Positions 19,183-29,806 of a stretch of DNA of 64,000 nt are shown piece after piece. The notes beneath the pieces are model-generated. The model did no database searches. It was not told where the DNA came from and saw only the letters and a list, made by a program, of their open reading frames with translations. Position numbers and translations under genes: made by a program. Source of the stretch: Carpediemonas membranifera (taxonomy: Eukaryota > Fornicata); assembly GCA_019828565.1 (NCBI GenBank), contig JAHDYR010000043.1:1-64000 (forward strand). The letters are read 5' to 3'. Position 1 is the first letter of the stretch. Every line of letters begins with the position of its first letter.

Positions 19183-19360
19183 TTTAATAGGTCGAAAACC
19201 TCCTTTCACGCTGCGTCCAGAGACGTTCGCGCCTGTATTCCCGCGCCTGTGTCGACTTAGATGTGTCACCTGTGGGCATCCCTTGTTCGGCTCCTCCGGC
19301 TGCTCCCGCAGCCTCGTCGCCGGCCCCCTCGGCCTTTCCACACGCGAGATGAGATTCCAG

Positions 19361-22300
19361 CACAAATTATTCCCGCAGCCAGTCCTGCGCTGTGGCCCGC
19401 TCGAACTGCGTGACGTAATCCGAGTAGATCTGGACGTTGCCGTTCCAGATGCAGCGCATCACTTCCTGCTCCAGGAAGCGGCCGGCCCCCACACTCAGGC
19501 CGACCATCTTACACAATCTCACACACCAGGACTCGCCCTGGTCATCACTGCACGCTTCGCCAGTGATCTCGCAGGCGGCCGTCAGTAGCTCGGCTGACCA
19601 GTTGTGGTACTGCGCGGACTTGTCTGACTCGGCGTTGGCCTGATCCTTCGAGATCACCACGTCGATGATGATGGGCTCGTTGGCGACCCTGCCCGTGGGA
19701 GAGCGACGCAGCGGGACATAGACGTCGGCGCGAGCGTTACTCTGGTAGGCTGGGTCGGCCGAGTAGCCGCGGGTGCGACTGTTCAAGGCGAACTCCTTGC
19801 GGGCAAGCACGTCGTTACTCCACAGGAAGGAGCGCACGCAGTCACGAACTAGGTCATGACGCATGGTCCTGGCACCCTCCAGGAGCTTAGGACAGGACAA
19901 CGTGTGCTGCCACGACACATTCGAGTTACCGCAGAGCGGGCAGCGGACGGTTGAGTCCGTCTCGAACGGTGGTGCGCCGAGGTGTGACCTCACCATGGTG
20001 GTGAAAAGGTCGCCACGGATCGGCGTCGCATAGGAGAGGGGGACAGGGCGGCTTCGGCCGCGAGAATCGGGGTCACCGGGGTCGACTCCACGATCGGGGC
20101 GACGGCTGCTGCATGGGCGCGAGAGATTTTTGTTAGGGTGCGCTGAAGGCCAGTCACGGGCTTGCCGTAGAGCTGGTCCATCCCACGAGGCCAGTCGATG
20201 GAGGTGTCGTTGGCGGCGAAGGTTGATTCGTCGGGGGTTCTGTCCCAGCCCACATCGTGCAGTTGGGCGGTTGCGGCTAGGTAAGCTGCGTCCCAGGTCA
20301 TGCTCGGGGTGGGCAGGCGGAGGCCGTTATCGGAGAAATCGAGGCCGAGCCGGAGTGAGTTGTACTTCTCAGGGTCTAGGAGAAGAATTCTCGCAATCGC
20401 CGGCGTCAGGACGTTGGACTCGAAGTTTCGTATGGTCTCACGGTGTTGGGCTGGATCGACAGATCTCATGAAAAATGAAAGCTTCGGCAGAATACACGAA
20501 CGGATAAGATTCAGAGCAACGGACGTCCCATCCGTTCCAATGTCTTCAACCATCGACACCACACTAAGCAACATCTGTTTCTGCTCGTCTAGCTTCGTCA
20601 TGAGCTGCATCCGTTCCGCTTCGATGCCGCCAATGGGAATTCCCACGATTACTCCAGTTGGCGAGCACGTAACGCGAACAGTACGTGCATTCTGCGGCGC
20701 GGATGCACAAATCCACTGGCATTTAGCCGGTTTCATTGTTACGCCAATTTGTCGGAAAGCTTCACAAGCTCCATCGAAAAAGCCCTGGATGGCGCCGCTA
20801 GTCGTCCCCGGGGGGCAATCCATGTGACGTCGTCCTGGTAGGCAACCCACTCGCCGCCCCATTTCGTCTTCAGCGTGTCGATGATTGGCCGCATGGCCAG
20901 CGTGAAGAGAATGGGGGACAGTGGGTCTCCTTGAGCGATGCCCTCTAGGGACTCGACGACGCGGCCGGACGGCAGAACCAGCCTTCCATTGCCATATACG
21001 GCGTCAAAGTACGGGATCGCAACAGGGCAGGCCGCGGCGGCTGTGGACCTCAACAGTTTGCGGGGCATGGTGCCGTACGCATTGCTGAGATCAACGGCGC
21101 AGATGCTTTGGCCACGGGAATACGCTTCTTGCAGGCGCAGACCCATAACTTCTGTGCCGCACGACTCACCCCGCCCGTACTGGTCATCGAGGAGAGGGTC
21201 ATCCGCGAGGGACGCGGTAACCGCCTTGGCTAGTAGCTTGGCTGCTACTCGACGAAGGGCCTCTCCCATGGCGATGGGCCGGACCTCGTCGGGTTTGCCA
21301 GGCTTGGGCAGTGGGACGAGGCGGGAGTGGGCCAGAACGTTTGTGTACGGGACGCCTTCGGCCACATCGACAAGTAGTGGCTTCAGGGCAAGGGCGAAGG
21401 CTTCTGGCTTGTGTCTAGCGGCGAGCTTCAAGTGGAGGAAGCTCATGCCCGACGGACCGGGAGCCGAGTCGGCCGGAAGACTGCTCAGGACATCGATGAT
21501 GTCCCGAGTTTCGAACTCTACCGAGGTGAGCGGGGCGAGGGGATGGCGGATTGGGAGGTCATCAAGACTGCCTTGGAAGGGGTCAGCTTGCATCCGAACC
21601 ATCTTCTCCTCTGCTTCGGCTGGGGTCATCTGCAGTTCTTCCGAGACCAGGGCACTCATGGACTTGCTGTAGTACCCTCGTCTGGCGTGCTGGTAGGCGA
21701 GTCGGCTTCTCGACGTGCTTCCCACCTGATTATGGCGGGTCCTCCGGGGGCGAAGTGCTGTTTGTGGGTGCAGCATCACGTCGATGAGACGATCGCGCTT
21801 GTCCTCATCTCTGGCTGCCGCGCAGGCGGTGACCTTTCCGATGAGGGCACGGACATAACCCTTGGTTCCCCTCCGCGTCGGTCGGCTGCGGCCGATGCGA
21901 GCCACGTCGGCGGGGTCTGGAAGGAACCCAAGAGGTCTTGTAGGCGCTCGGGTCTGCCTATTGTTGGTGGCCTGTGTTGCAGGGTGCGCCAATATAGCAG
22001 GGAGCGGCAGCCCCAGAGCGATGTGCGCTGCGGCCGCGACACGGCGTGAGCCATGTTTGGCCACAATCCCGTTCGACGGGAACCGGCGCGAGAAGTGGGG
22101 GGGCAGGGTTAGGCCGCCTGCGGCACGCAGGAGACACGTCTCAATCTCGATGGCTTGCGCCTTCGTGAGGTGCCTCCTGCGCTCCGTCCCCATGGCTCGC
22201 TCGAGCGCGGGGGGCGAGAGAAGCGTCTGGCGGACTGTGTCGGCATCACGCCAGAGCTCTTCCCGCAGGTCCGGGTGGATGGCGTCCCGTAGGTCACGAG

Positions 22301-23337
22301 CGAAGGCTGCGATTGCCTGGTTCACTCGGACCGTTGGTACGTCCATCCCCCGGTGGTTGGTGTCAGCCACGCTTTGGCCGCCAGGCATGGGAGCGGGTGC
22401 TCCGTTATGTCTAGGCTGGACATTCGTGGGCCGACTGGTCTCCCTCGCTGTCGGTAGGTCTAGGCACGATGCCTGTCTCCTGTGACTGGGCGGGGGTGGG
22501 TGGTCCTGAGCCGAGAGGTGGACTTATCGGGGGTATAAGCTCCGCGATCATCATCTCCTCCCTCTCGATCTGCGTTCCTGATGTTTGGTGGGCTGACGCA
22601 ACGGGTCCGTTGTCAATCTCATCGATGGTGGAGAGCCGTGGGCATCCCGCCGCCCGTAGTTGCTCTAGTAGAGCCCTGCGGCGGCCTAGGGATAGCGTAT
22701 GGTCACGGCCCTCTGTGTCTATACGGATTCGCGAGTCCATTCGGTGCATCAGGAATTGGACGGGATGCGGCGGTAGGTTCCTGATCAACTGGATTGAGCT
22801 TAGTACTTGGTGTAATCTCTGCTTGAAGTCTCGGTTTGAGGGCCTCTGGATCACTGGGAAGAGCGGACTCACAGTGGCAATGAGTTCTTCGGAGACTCTC
22901 TTGGTGAAGCGCTCGGGACGTCCTCTATCTTGAATGAACAGCTTTTTCACAAGCTCTACATCGTTAAAGAGGCGGCGGACTTTCTGGTACGAGGACCAGT
23001 GTTCGGCAAAGAGAGATTTTGGTACATGCTTACCAAACAGAATGCGCACGGCGTCGAAGATCTGGGAAACAGGATCTTCGAGCTGGATAGTTCCTTCAGT
23101 CCCGCTCAGAAGCCGCTCCACGACTTCTTTGCTGACAAAGACTGAGACTACCATCGCCGTTTAATAGGTCGAAAACCTCCTTTCACGCTGCGTCCAGAGA
23201 CGTTCGCGCCTGTATTCCCGCGCCTGTGTCGACTTAGATGTGTCACCTGTGGGCATCCCTTGTTCGGCTCCTCCGGCTGCTCCCGCAGCCTCGTCGCCGG
23301 CCCCCTCGGCCTCTCCACACGCGAGATGAGATTCCAG
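19361..23337 (-). mobile_element. RLE-1 copy B (full unit of tandem array)
   Basis: A 3,977-bp unit between two identical junctions (ATTCCAG|CACAAATTATT). It joins head-to-tail to copy A on its 3' side and to copy C on its 5' side. The leader before the start codon is only about 183 bp, and the unit ends about 6 bp after the stop codon, so there is practically no 3' UTR. It differs from copies C and D at very few bases. Confidence 0.85.
19367..23154 (-). CDS. RLE-1 polyprotein, copy B (three frame breaks)
   Basis: Same protein as copy C, starting at ATG 23,154. The frame breaks near 22,443 (one extra C in TCTCCCTCG compared with the sisters), near 20,815 at a G-run and near 20,036. The first break is a clear single-base difference from otherwise identical copies, consistent with sequencing indels or fresh mutation. 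Domain order is N-terminal region, RT with Y-Q-D-D-V, a C-x2-C-x8-H-x3-C finger and a restriction-like endonuclease at the C-terminus. Confidence 0.8.
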
Positions 23338-26300
23338 CACAAATTATTCCCGCAGCCAGTCCTGCGCTGTGGCCCGCTCGAACTGCGTGACGTAATCCGA
23401 GTAGATCTGGACGTTGCCGTTCCAGATGCAGCGCATCACTTCCTGCTCCAGGAAGCGGCCGGCCCCCACACTCAGGCCGACCATCTTACACAATCTCACA
23501 CACCAGGACTCGCCCTGGTCATCACTGCACGCTTCGCCAGTGATCTCGCAGGCGGCCGTCAGTAGCTCGGCTGACCAGTTGTGGTACTGCGCGGACTTGT
23601 CTGACTCGGCGTTGGCCTGATCCTTCGAGATCACCACGTCGATGATGATGGGCTCGTTGGCGACCCTGCCCGTGGGAGAGCGACGCAGCGGGACATAGAC
23701 GTCGGCGCGAGCGTTACTCTGGTAGGCTGGGTCGGCCGAGTAGCCGCGGGTGCGACTGTTCAAGGCGAACTCCTTGCGGGCAAGCACGTCGTTACTCCAC
23801 AGGAAGGAGCGCACGCAGTCACGAACTAGGTCATGACGCATGGTCCTGGCACCCTCCAGGAGCTTAGGACAGGACAACGTGTGCTGCCACGACACATTCG
23901 AGTTACCGCAGAGCGGGCAGCGGACGGTTGAGTCCGTCTCGAACGGTGGTGCGCCGAGGTGTGACCTCACCATGGTGGTGAAAAGGTCGCCACGGATCGG
24001 CGTCGCATAGGAGAGGGGGACAGGGCGGCTTCGGCCGCGAGAATCGGGGTCACCGGGGTCGACTCCACGATCGGGGCGACGGCTGCTGCATGGGCGCGAG
24101 AGATTTTTGTTAGGGTGCGCTGAAGGCCAGTCACGGGCTTGCCGTAGAGCTGGTCCATCCCACGAGGCCAGTCGATGGAGGTGTCGTTGGCGGCGAAGGT
24201 TGATTCGTCGGGGTTCTGTCCCAGCCCACATCGTGCAGTTGGGCGGTTGCGGCTAGGTAAGCTGCGTCCCAGGTCATGCTCGGGGTGGGCAGGCGGAGGC
24301 CGTTATCGGAGAAATCGAGGCCGAGCCGGAGTGAGTTGTACTTCTCAGGGTCTAGGAGAAGAATTCTCGCAATCGCCGGCGTCAGGACGTTGGACTCGAA
24401 GTTTCGTATGGTCTCACGGTGTTGGGCTGGATCGACAGATCTCATCAAAAATGAAAGCTTCGGCAGAATACACGAACGGATAAGATTCAGAGCAACGGAC
24501 GTCCCATCCGTTCCAATGTCTTCAACCATCGACACCACACTAAGCAACATCTGTTTCTGCTCGTCTAGCTTCGTCATGAGCTGCATCCGTTCCGCTTCGA
24601 TGCCGCCAATGGGAATTCCCACGATTACTCCAGTTGGCGAGCACGTAACGCGAACAGTACGTGCATTCTGCGGCGCGGATGCACAAATCCACTGGCATTT
24701 AGCCGGTTTCATTGTTACGCCAATTTGTCGGAAAGCTTCACAAGCTCCATCGAAAAAGCCCTGGATGGCGCCGCTAGTCGTCCCCGGGGGGGCAATCCAT
24801 GTGACGTCGTCCTGGTAGGCAACCCACTCGCCGCCCCATTTCGTCTTCAGCGTGTCGATGATTGGCCGCATGGCCAGCGTGAACAGAATGGGGGACAGTG
24901 GGTCTCCTTGAGCGATGCCCTCTAGGGACTCGACGACGCGGCCGGACGGCAGAACCAGCCTTCCATTGCCATATACGGCGTCAAAGTACGGGATCGCAAC
25001 AGGGCAGGCCGCGGCGGCTGTGGACCTCAACAATTTGCGGGGCATGGTGCCGTACGCATTGCTGAGATCAACGGCGCAGATGCTTTGGCCACGGGAATAC
25101 GCTTCTTGCAGGCGCAGACCCATAACTTCTGTGCCGCACGACTCACCCCGCCCGTACTGGTCATCGAGGAGAGGGTCATCCGCGAGGGACGCGGTAACCG
25201 CCTTGGCTAGTAGCTTGGCTGCTACTCGACGAAGGGCCTCTCCCATGGCGATGGGCCGGACCTCGTCGGGTTTGCCAGGCTTGGGCAGTGGGACGAGGCG
25301 GGAGTGGGCCAGAACGTTTGTGTACGGGACGCCTTCGGCCACATCGACAAGTAGTGGCTTCAGGGCAAGGGCGAAGGCTTCTGGCTTGTGTCTAGCGGCG
25401 AGCTTCAAGTGGAGGAAGCTCATGCCCGACGGACCGGGAGCCGAGTCGGCCGGAAGACTGCTCAGGACATCGATGATGTCCCGAGTTTCGAACTCTACCG
25501 AGGTGAGCGGGGCGAGGGGATGGCGGATTGGGAGGTCATCAAGACTGCCTTGGAAGGGGTCAGCTTGCATCCGAACCATCTTCTCCTCTGCTTCGGCTGG
25601 GGTCATCTGCAGTTCTTCCGAGACCAGGGCACTCATGGACTTGCTGTAGTACCCTCGTCTGGCGTGCTGGTAGGCGAGTCGGCTTCTCGACGTGCTTCCC
25701 ACCTGATTATGGCGGGTCCTCCGGGGGCGAAGTGCTGTTTGTGGGTGCAGCATCACGTCGATGAGACGATCGCGCTTGTCCTCATCTCTGGCTGCCGCGC
25801 AGGCGGTGACCTTTCCGATGAGGGCACGGACATAACCCTTGGTTCCCCTCCGCGTCGGTCGGCTGCGGCCGATGCGAGCCACGTCGGCGGGGTCTGGAAG
25901 GAACCCAAGAGGTCTTGTAGGCGCTCGGGTCTGCCTATTGTTGGTGGCCTGTGTTGCAGGGTGCGCCAATATAGCAGGGAGCGGCAGCCCCAGAGCGATG
26001 TGCGCTGCGGCCGCGACACGGCGTGAGCCATGTTTGGCCACAATACCGTTCGACGGGAACCGGCGCGAGAAGTGGGGGGCAGGGTTAGGCCGCCTGCGGC
26101 ACGCAGGAGACACGTCTCAATCTCGATGGCTTGCGCCTTCGTGAGGTGCCTCCTGCGCTCCGTCCCCATGGCTCGCTCGAGCGCGGGGGGCGAGAGAAGC
26201 GTCTGGCGGACTGTGTCGGCATCACGCCAGAGCTCTTCCCGCAGGTCCGGGTGGATGGCGTCCCGTAGGTCACGAGCGAAGGCTGCGATTGCCTGGTTCA

Positions 26301-27312
26301 CTCGGACCGTTGGTACGTCCATCCCCCGGTGGTTGGTGTCAGCCACGCTTTGGCCGCCAGGCATGGGAGCGGGTGCTCCGTTATGTCTAGGCTGGACATT
26401 CGTGGGCCGACTGGTCTCCTCGCTGTCGGTAGGTCTAGGCACGATGCCTGTCTCCTGTGACTGGGCGGGGGTGGGTGGTCCTGAGCCGAGAGGTGGACTT
26501 ATCGGGGGTATAAGCTCCGCGATCATCATCTCCTCCCTCTCGATCTGCGTTCCTGATGTTTGGTGGGCTGACGCAACGGGTCCGTTGTCAATCTCATCGA
26601 TGGTGGAGAGCCGTGGGCATCCCGCCGCCCGTAGTTGCTCTAGTAGAGCCCTGCGGCGGCCTAGGGATAGCGTATGGTCACGGCCCTCTGTGTCTATACG
26701 GATTCGCGAGTCCATTCGGTGCATCAGGAATTGGACGGGATGCGGCGGTAGGTTCCTGATCAACTGGATTGAGCTTAGTACTTGGTGTAATCTCTGCTTG
26801 AAGTCTCGGTTTGAGGGCCTCTGGATCACTGGGAAGAGCGGACTCACAGTGGCAATGAGTTCTTCGGAAACTCTCTTGGTGAAGCGCTCGGGACGTCCTC
26901 TATCTTGAATGAACAGCTTTTTCACAAGCTCTACATCGTTAAAGAGGCGGCGGACTTTCTGGTACGAGGACCAGTGTTCGGCAAAGAGAGATTTTGGTAC
27001 ATGCTTACCAAACAGAATGCGCACGGCGTCGAAGATCTGGGAAACAGGATCTTCGAGCTGGATAGTTCCTTCAGTCCCGCTCAGAAGCCGCTCCACGACT
27101 TCTTTGCTGACAAAGACTGAGACTACCATCGCCGTTTAATAGGTCGAAAACCTCCTTTCACGCTGCGTCCAGAGACGTTCGCGCCTGTATTCCCGCGCCT
27201 GTGTCGACTTAGATGTGTCACCTGTGGGCATCCCTTGTTCGGCTCCTCCGGCTGCTCCCGCAGCCTCGTCGCCGGCCCCCTCGGCCTTTCCACACGCGAG
27301 ATGAGATTCCAG
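23338..27312 (-). mobile_element. RLE-1 copy C (full unit of tandem array)
   Basis: A 3,975-bp unit bounded by the same junction as copy B on both sides. It still holds the empty YR-1 target (27,128-27,145), which makes it a control for the YR-1 insertion in copy A. Confidence 0.85.
23344..27129 (-). CDS. RLE-1 polyprotein, copy C (RT + zinc finger + restriction-like endonuclease)
   Basis: Consensus length is about 1,262 residues. It starts at ATG 27,129; the preceding in-frame codon series has a TAA 9 bp upstream. RT: S-A-P-G-P-S-G (about 560), A-V-D-L-S-N-A-Y-G, Q-G-D-P-L-S-P and Y-Q-D-D-V (about 771). Finger: C-P-L-C ... W-Q-H-T-L-S-C (about 1071). Endonuclease: R-A-D-V-Y-V, then I-I-I-D-V-V-I-S (about 1143-1170), matching the R-x-x-D ... 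D-V pattern of R2-type nucleases, then K-S-x-Q-Y. Such enzymes nick a specific target and prime reverse transcription there. Frame breaks lie near 26,080 (one G fewer in a G-run), near 24,785 (extra G) and near 24,205-24,035. Confidence 0.85.
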
Positions 27313-28714
27313 CACAAATTATTCCCGCAGCCAGTCCTGCGCTGTGGCCCGCTCGAACTGCGTGACGTAATCCGAGTAGATCTGGACGTTGCCGTTCCAG
27401 ATGCAGCGCATCACTTCCTGCTCCAGGAAGCGGCCGGCCCCCACACTCAGGCCGACCATCTTACACAATCTCACACACCAGGACTCGCCCTGGTCATCAC
27501 TGCACGCTTCGCCAGTGATCTCGCAGGCGGCCGTCAGTAGCTCGGCTGACCAGTTGTGGTACTGCGCGGACTTGTCTGACTCGGCGTTGGCCTGATCCTT
27601 CGAGATCACCACGTCGATGATGATGGGCTCGTTGGCGACCCTGCCCGTGGGAGAGCGACGCAGCGGGACATAGACGTCGGCGCGAGCGTTACTCTGGTAG
27701 GCTGGGTCGGCCGAGTAGCCGCGGGTGCGACTGTTCAAGGCGAACTCCTTGCGGGCAAGCACGTCGTTACTCCACAGGAAGGAGCGCACGCAGTCACGAA
27801 CTAGGTCATGACGCATGGTCCTGGCACCCTCCAGGAGCTTAGGACAGGACAACGTGTGCTGCCACGACACATTCGAGTTACCGCAGAGCGGGCAGCGGAC
27901 GGTTGAGTCCGTCTCGAACGGTGGTGCGCCGAGGTGTGACCTCACCATGGTGGTGAAAAGGTCGCCACGGATCGGCGTCGCATAGGAGAGGGGGGACAGG
28001 GCGGCTTCGGCCGCGAGAATCGGGGTCACCGGGGTCGACTCCACGATCGGGGCGACGGCTGCTGCATGGGCGCGAGAGATTTTTGTTAGGGTGCGCTGAA
28101 GGCCAGTCACGGGCTTGCCGTAGAGCTGGTCCATCCCACGAGGCCAGTCGATGGAGGTGTCGTTGGCGGCGAAGGTTGATTCGTCGGGGGTTCTGTCCCA
28201 GCCCACATCGTGCAGTTGGGCGGTTGCGGCTAGGTAAGCTGCGTCCCAGGTCATGCTCGGGGTGGGCAGGCGGAGGCCGTTATCGGAGAAATCGAGGCCG
28301 AGCCGGAGTGAGTTGTACTTCTCAGGGTCTAGGAGAAGAATTCTCGCAATCGCCGGCGTCAGGACGTTGGACTCGAAGTTTCGTATGGTCTCACGGTGTT
28401 GGGCTGGATCGACAGATCTCATCAAAAATGAAAGCTTCGGCAGAATACACGAACGGATAAGATTCAGAGCAACGGACGTCCCATCCGTTCCAATGTCTTC
28501 AACCATCGACACCACACTAAGCAACATCTGTTTCTGCTCGTCTAGCTTCGTCATGAGCTGCATCCGTTTCGCTTCGATGCCGCCAATGGGAATTCCCACG
28601 ATTACTCCAGTTGGCGAGCACGTAACGCGAACAATACGTGCATTCTGCGGTGCGGATGCACAAATCCACTGGCATTTAGCCGGTTTCATTGTTACGCCAA
28701 TTTGTCGGAAAGCT
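27313..28714 (-). mobile_element. RLE-1 copy D (5'-truncated)
   Basis: Homology to the array stops at 28,714, after the motif CGGAAAGCTTC, and a 66-bp APE-1 tail follows. This copy forms the 5' edge of the array. No duplicated target bases were seen at its end. Confidence 0.8.
27319..28714 (-). CDS. RLE-1 protein, copy D, C-terminal half
   Basis: This frame is open without any break from after the RT catalytic box through the finger (C-P-L-C ... H-T-L-S-C) and the restriction-like endonuclease to the stop at 27,319. Because it is unbroken, it shows that the frame breaks in copies B and C between 24,030 and 24,210 are not part of the element's normal coding. The N-terminal half is absent; the codons shown upstream of 28,714 come from foreign sequence. 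Confidence 0.8.
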
Positions 28715-28780
28715 TCGAAGACAACGGGAAACAAGCTCAGTCCGGGGTCAGAATCCAAGCACCATAAATTTCTTTCTTTC
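28715..28780 (+). mobile_element. APE-1 fragment d: last 66 bp with tail
   Basis: Matches the final bases of APE-1 (44,413-44,478), from AAGACAACGGG to the (TTTC)n tail. It sits between RLE-1 copy D and a YR-2 remnant. The flanks do not repeat each other, so no target-site duplication remains. Confidence 0.75.
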
Positions 28781-29127
28781 TTTCAAGTACTACCTCGATC
28801 TCGCCCCGCGAAGCTGGCGCTACATCGTCAGTAAGGTTACCTCGGGTAACGGGCCCGGAGCGGAGGGCGATGTGATAGCCTCACTCCGGGCAAAAGGTGT
28901 TTCGCCGGTCAGGCGAGTCACGCAGTTTATGCGGACAGAATGGCGCAAAGTTCGGATCCGCCGGATCCGACGGCACGGTACCAGTTACGACTGGTATACT
29001 CCCTCTCCCTCGGTAAGCGGAGAGGACTTCGCGTTTAACTTACACTAGCTTCCTCGTTAACATTGTGTAAATTAAGCGCCCCCCCGTTGGTTAATGAAAA
29101 GAATGTCATGAGGCTAGGATAGCTAGC
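28781..29127 (+). mobile_element. YR-2 remnant: A2-type repeat and right end
   Basis: Bases 28,814-28,975 match the left repeat of YR-6 (51,032-51,193) over 162 bp with few changes. The 30 bp before it (AAGTACTACCTCGATCTCGC and on) recur at 54,190-54,219. After the repeat comes a perfect stem-loop (TACCAGT 28,979-28,985, ACTGGTA 28,990-28,996). The segment ends GAGGCTAGGATAGCTAGC, which resembles the right end of YR-3. No coding part remains; an old element was cut down to its A2-B2 end. Confidence 0.6.
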
Positions 29128-29253
29128 CTCTGGCGTTACATCGCGCTGACAGGTTACCTCGGGTAACGGGCCGTGAGCGGAGGGCAATGAGATCGCCTCG
29201 CTCCGGCATGGTGATGCGCCGACCAGGCGAGCCGCGCAGTTTATGCGGGCAGA

Positions 29254-29777
29254 ATGGTAGAAAATTCGGAACATCCAGATCCGACGGCAACGAGGCTCAA
29301 TAACCTAGAAGCCTCAATCGCTACCATCTCGCAACAGCTTGCAAAGCTTAATCCGCCTCCTCCGCCGCCCGAGACCGAGCCGCCGAAGGAATCCCAAATT
29401 GATTTCTTCCCTGAACAAGATGAAGCGGATATTGACCAAACACTGGCAGAGATGGATGCATACGGCGAGCTTCCGACAAAGAGACCACTTAAGGCGGAAG
29501 CAAAGTGGCTTCGCCGCGTGATGGTGATCGTCAACGCCCTCGACGACGAGCCGCTCAAAGCAAGACTCCTGGTGGAACTCCAAGCACGCCGTATCCTTCT
29601 GGACCTCAAGGACGACAACTGGTCGGACGCAACCTGCGAACTGTTTCTCAGTTCAACACGTCCCAGACCAAAACCCCCCGTGCCATCTCCTACTGCGCAG
29701 CCAAAGCCAGAGCCAAGGGTAAGAGAAAGGACCAGCCCCAGAACAACGGGGGGTTTCACAAGAAGCACAAGAAGTAG
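29254..29777 (+). CDS. YR-3 ORF1 (gag-like), one frameshift
   Basis: Starts at ATG 29,254 (MVENSEHPDPTATRLNNLEA). It carries a coiled-coil-like N-terminus, a Pro run, then the block shared by these ORF1s: L-P-x-K-R-P-L-K-A-E-A-K-W-L and L-Q-A-R-R-x-L-L-D-L-K-D-D-N-W-S-D-A-T. Near 29,645 the frame must shift to continue as ISYCAAKARAKGKRKD and the basic end GGFHKKHKK before the stop at 29,777. YR-6 encodes the same protein. Confidence 0.65.
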
Positions 29778-29806
29778 CCCTTGCCACAGATGTTCAGTTC
29801 CCGTCA

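Larger units (their letters stand above)
11938..19360 (-). mobile_element. RLE-1 copy A (3'-truncated, interrupted by YR-1)
   Basis: Minus-strand copy of a non-LTR retrotransposon whose intact sisters follow to the right. It is split by the YR-1 insertion: its coding part is 11,938-14,784 and its 5' leader is 19,183-19,360. Homology to the sisters stops at 11,938, in the linker between RT and zinc finger, so this copy lacks the endonuclease end. Loss of the 3' end is not expected from target-primed reverse transcription, which truncates 5' ends, so a later deletion or recombination is likely. Confidence 0.8.
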
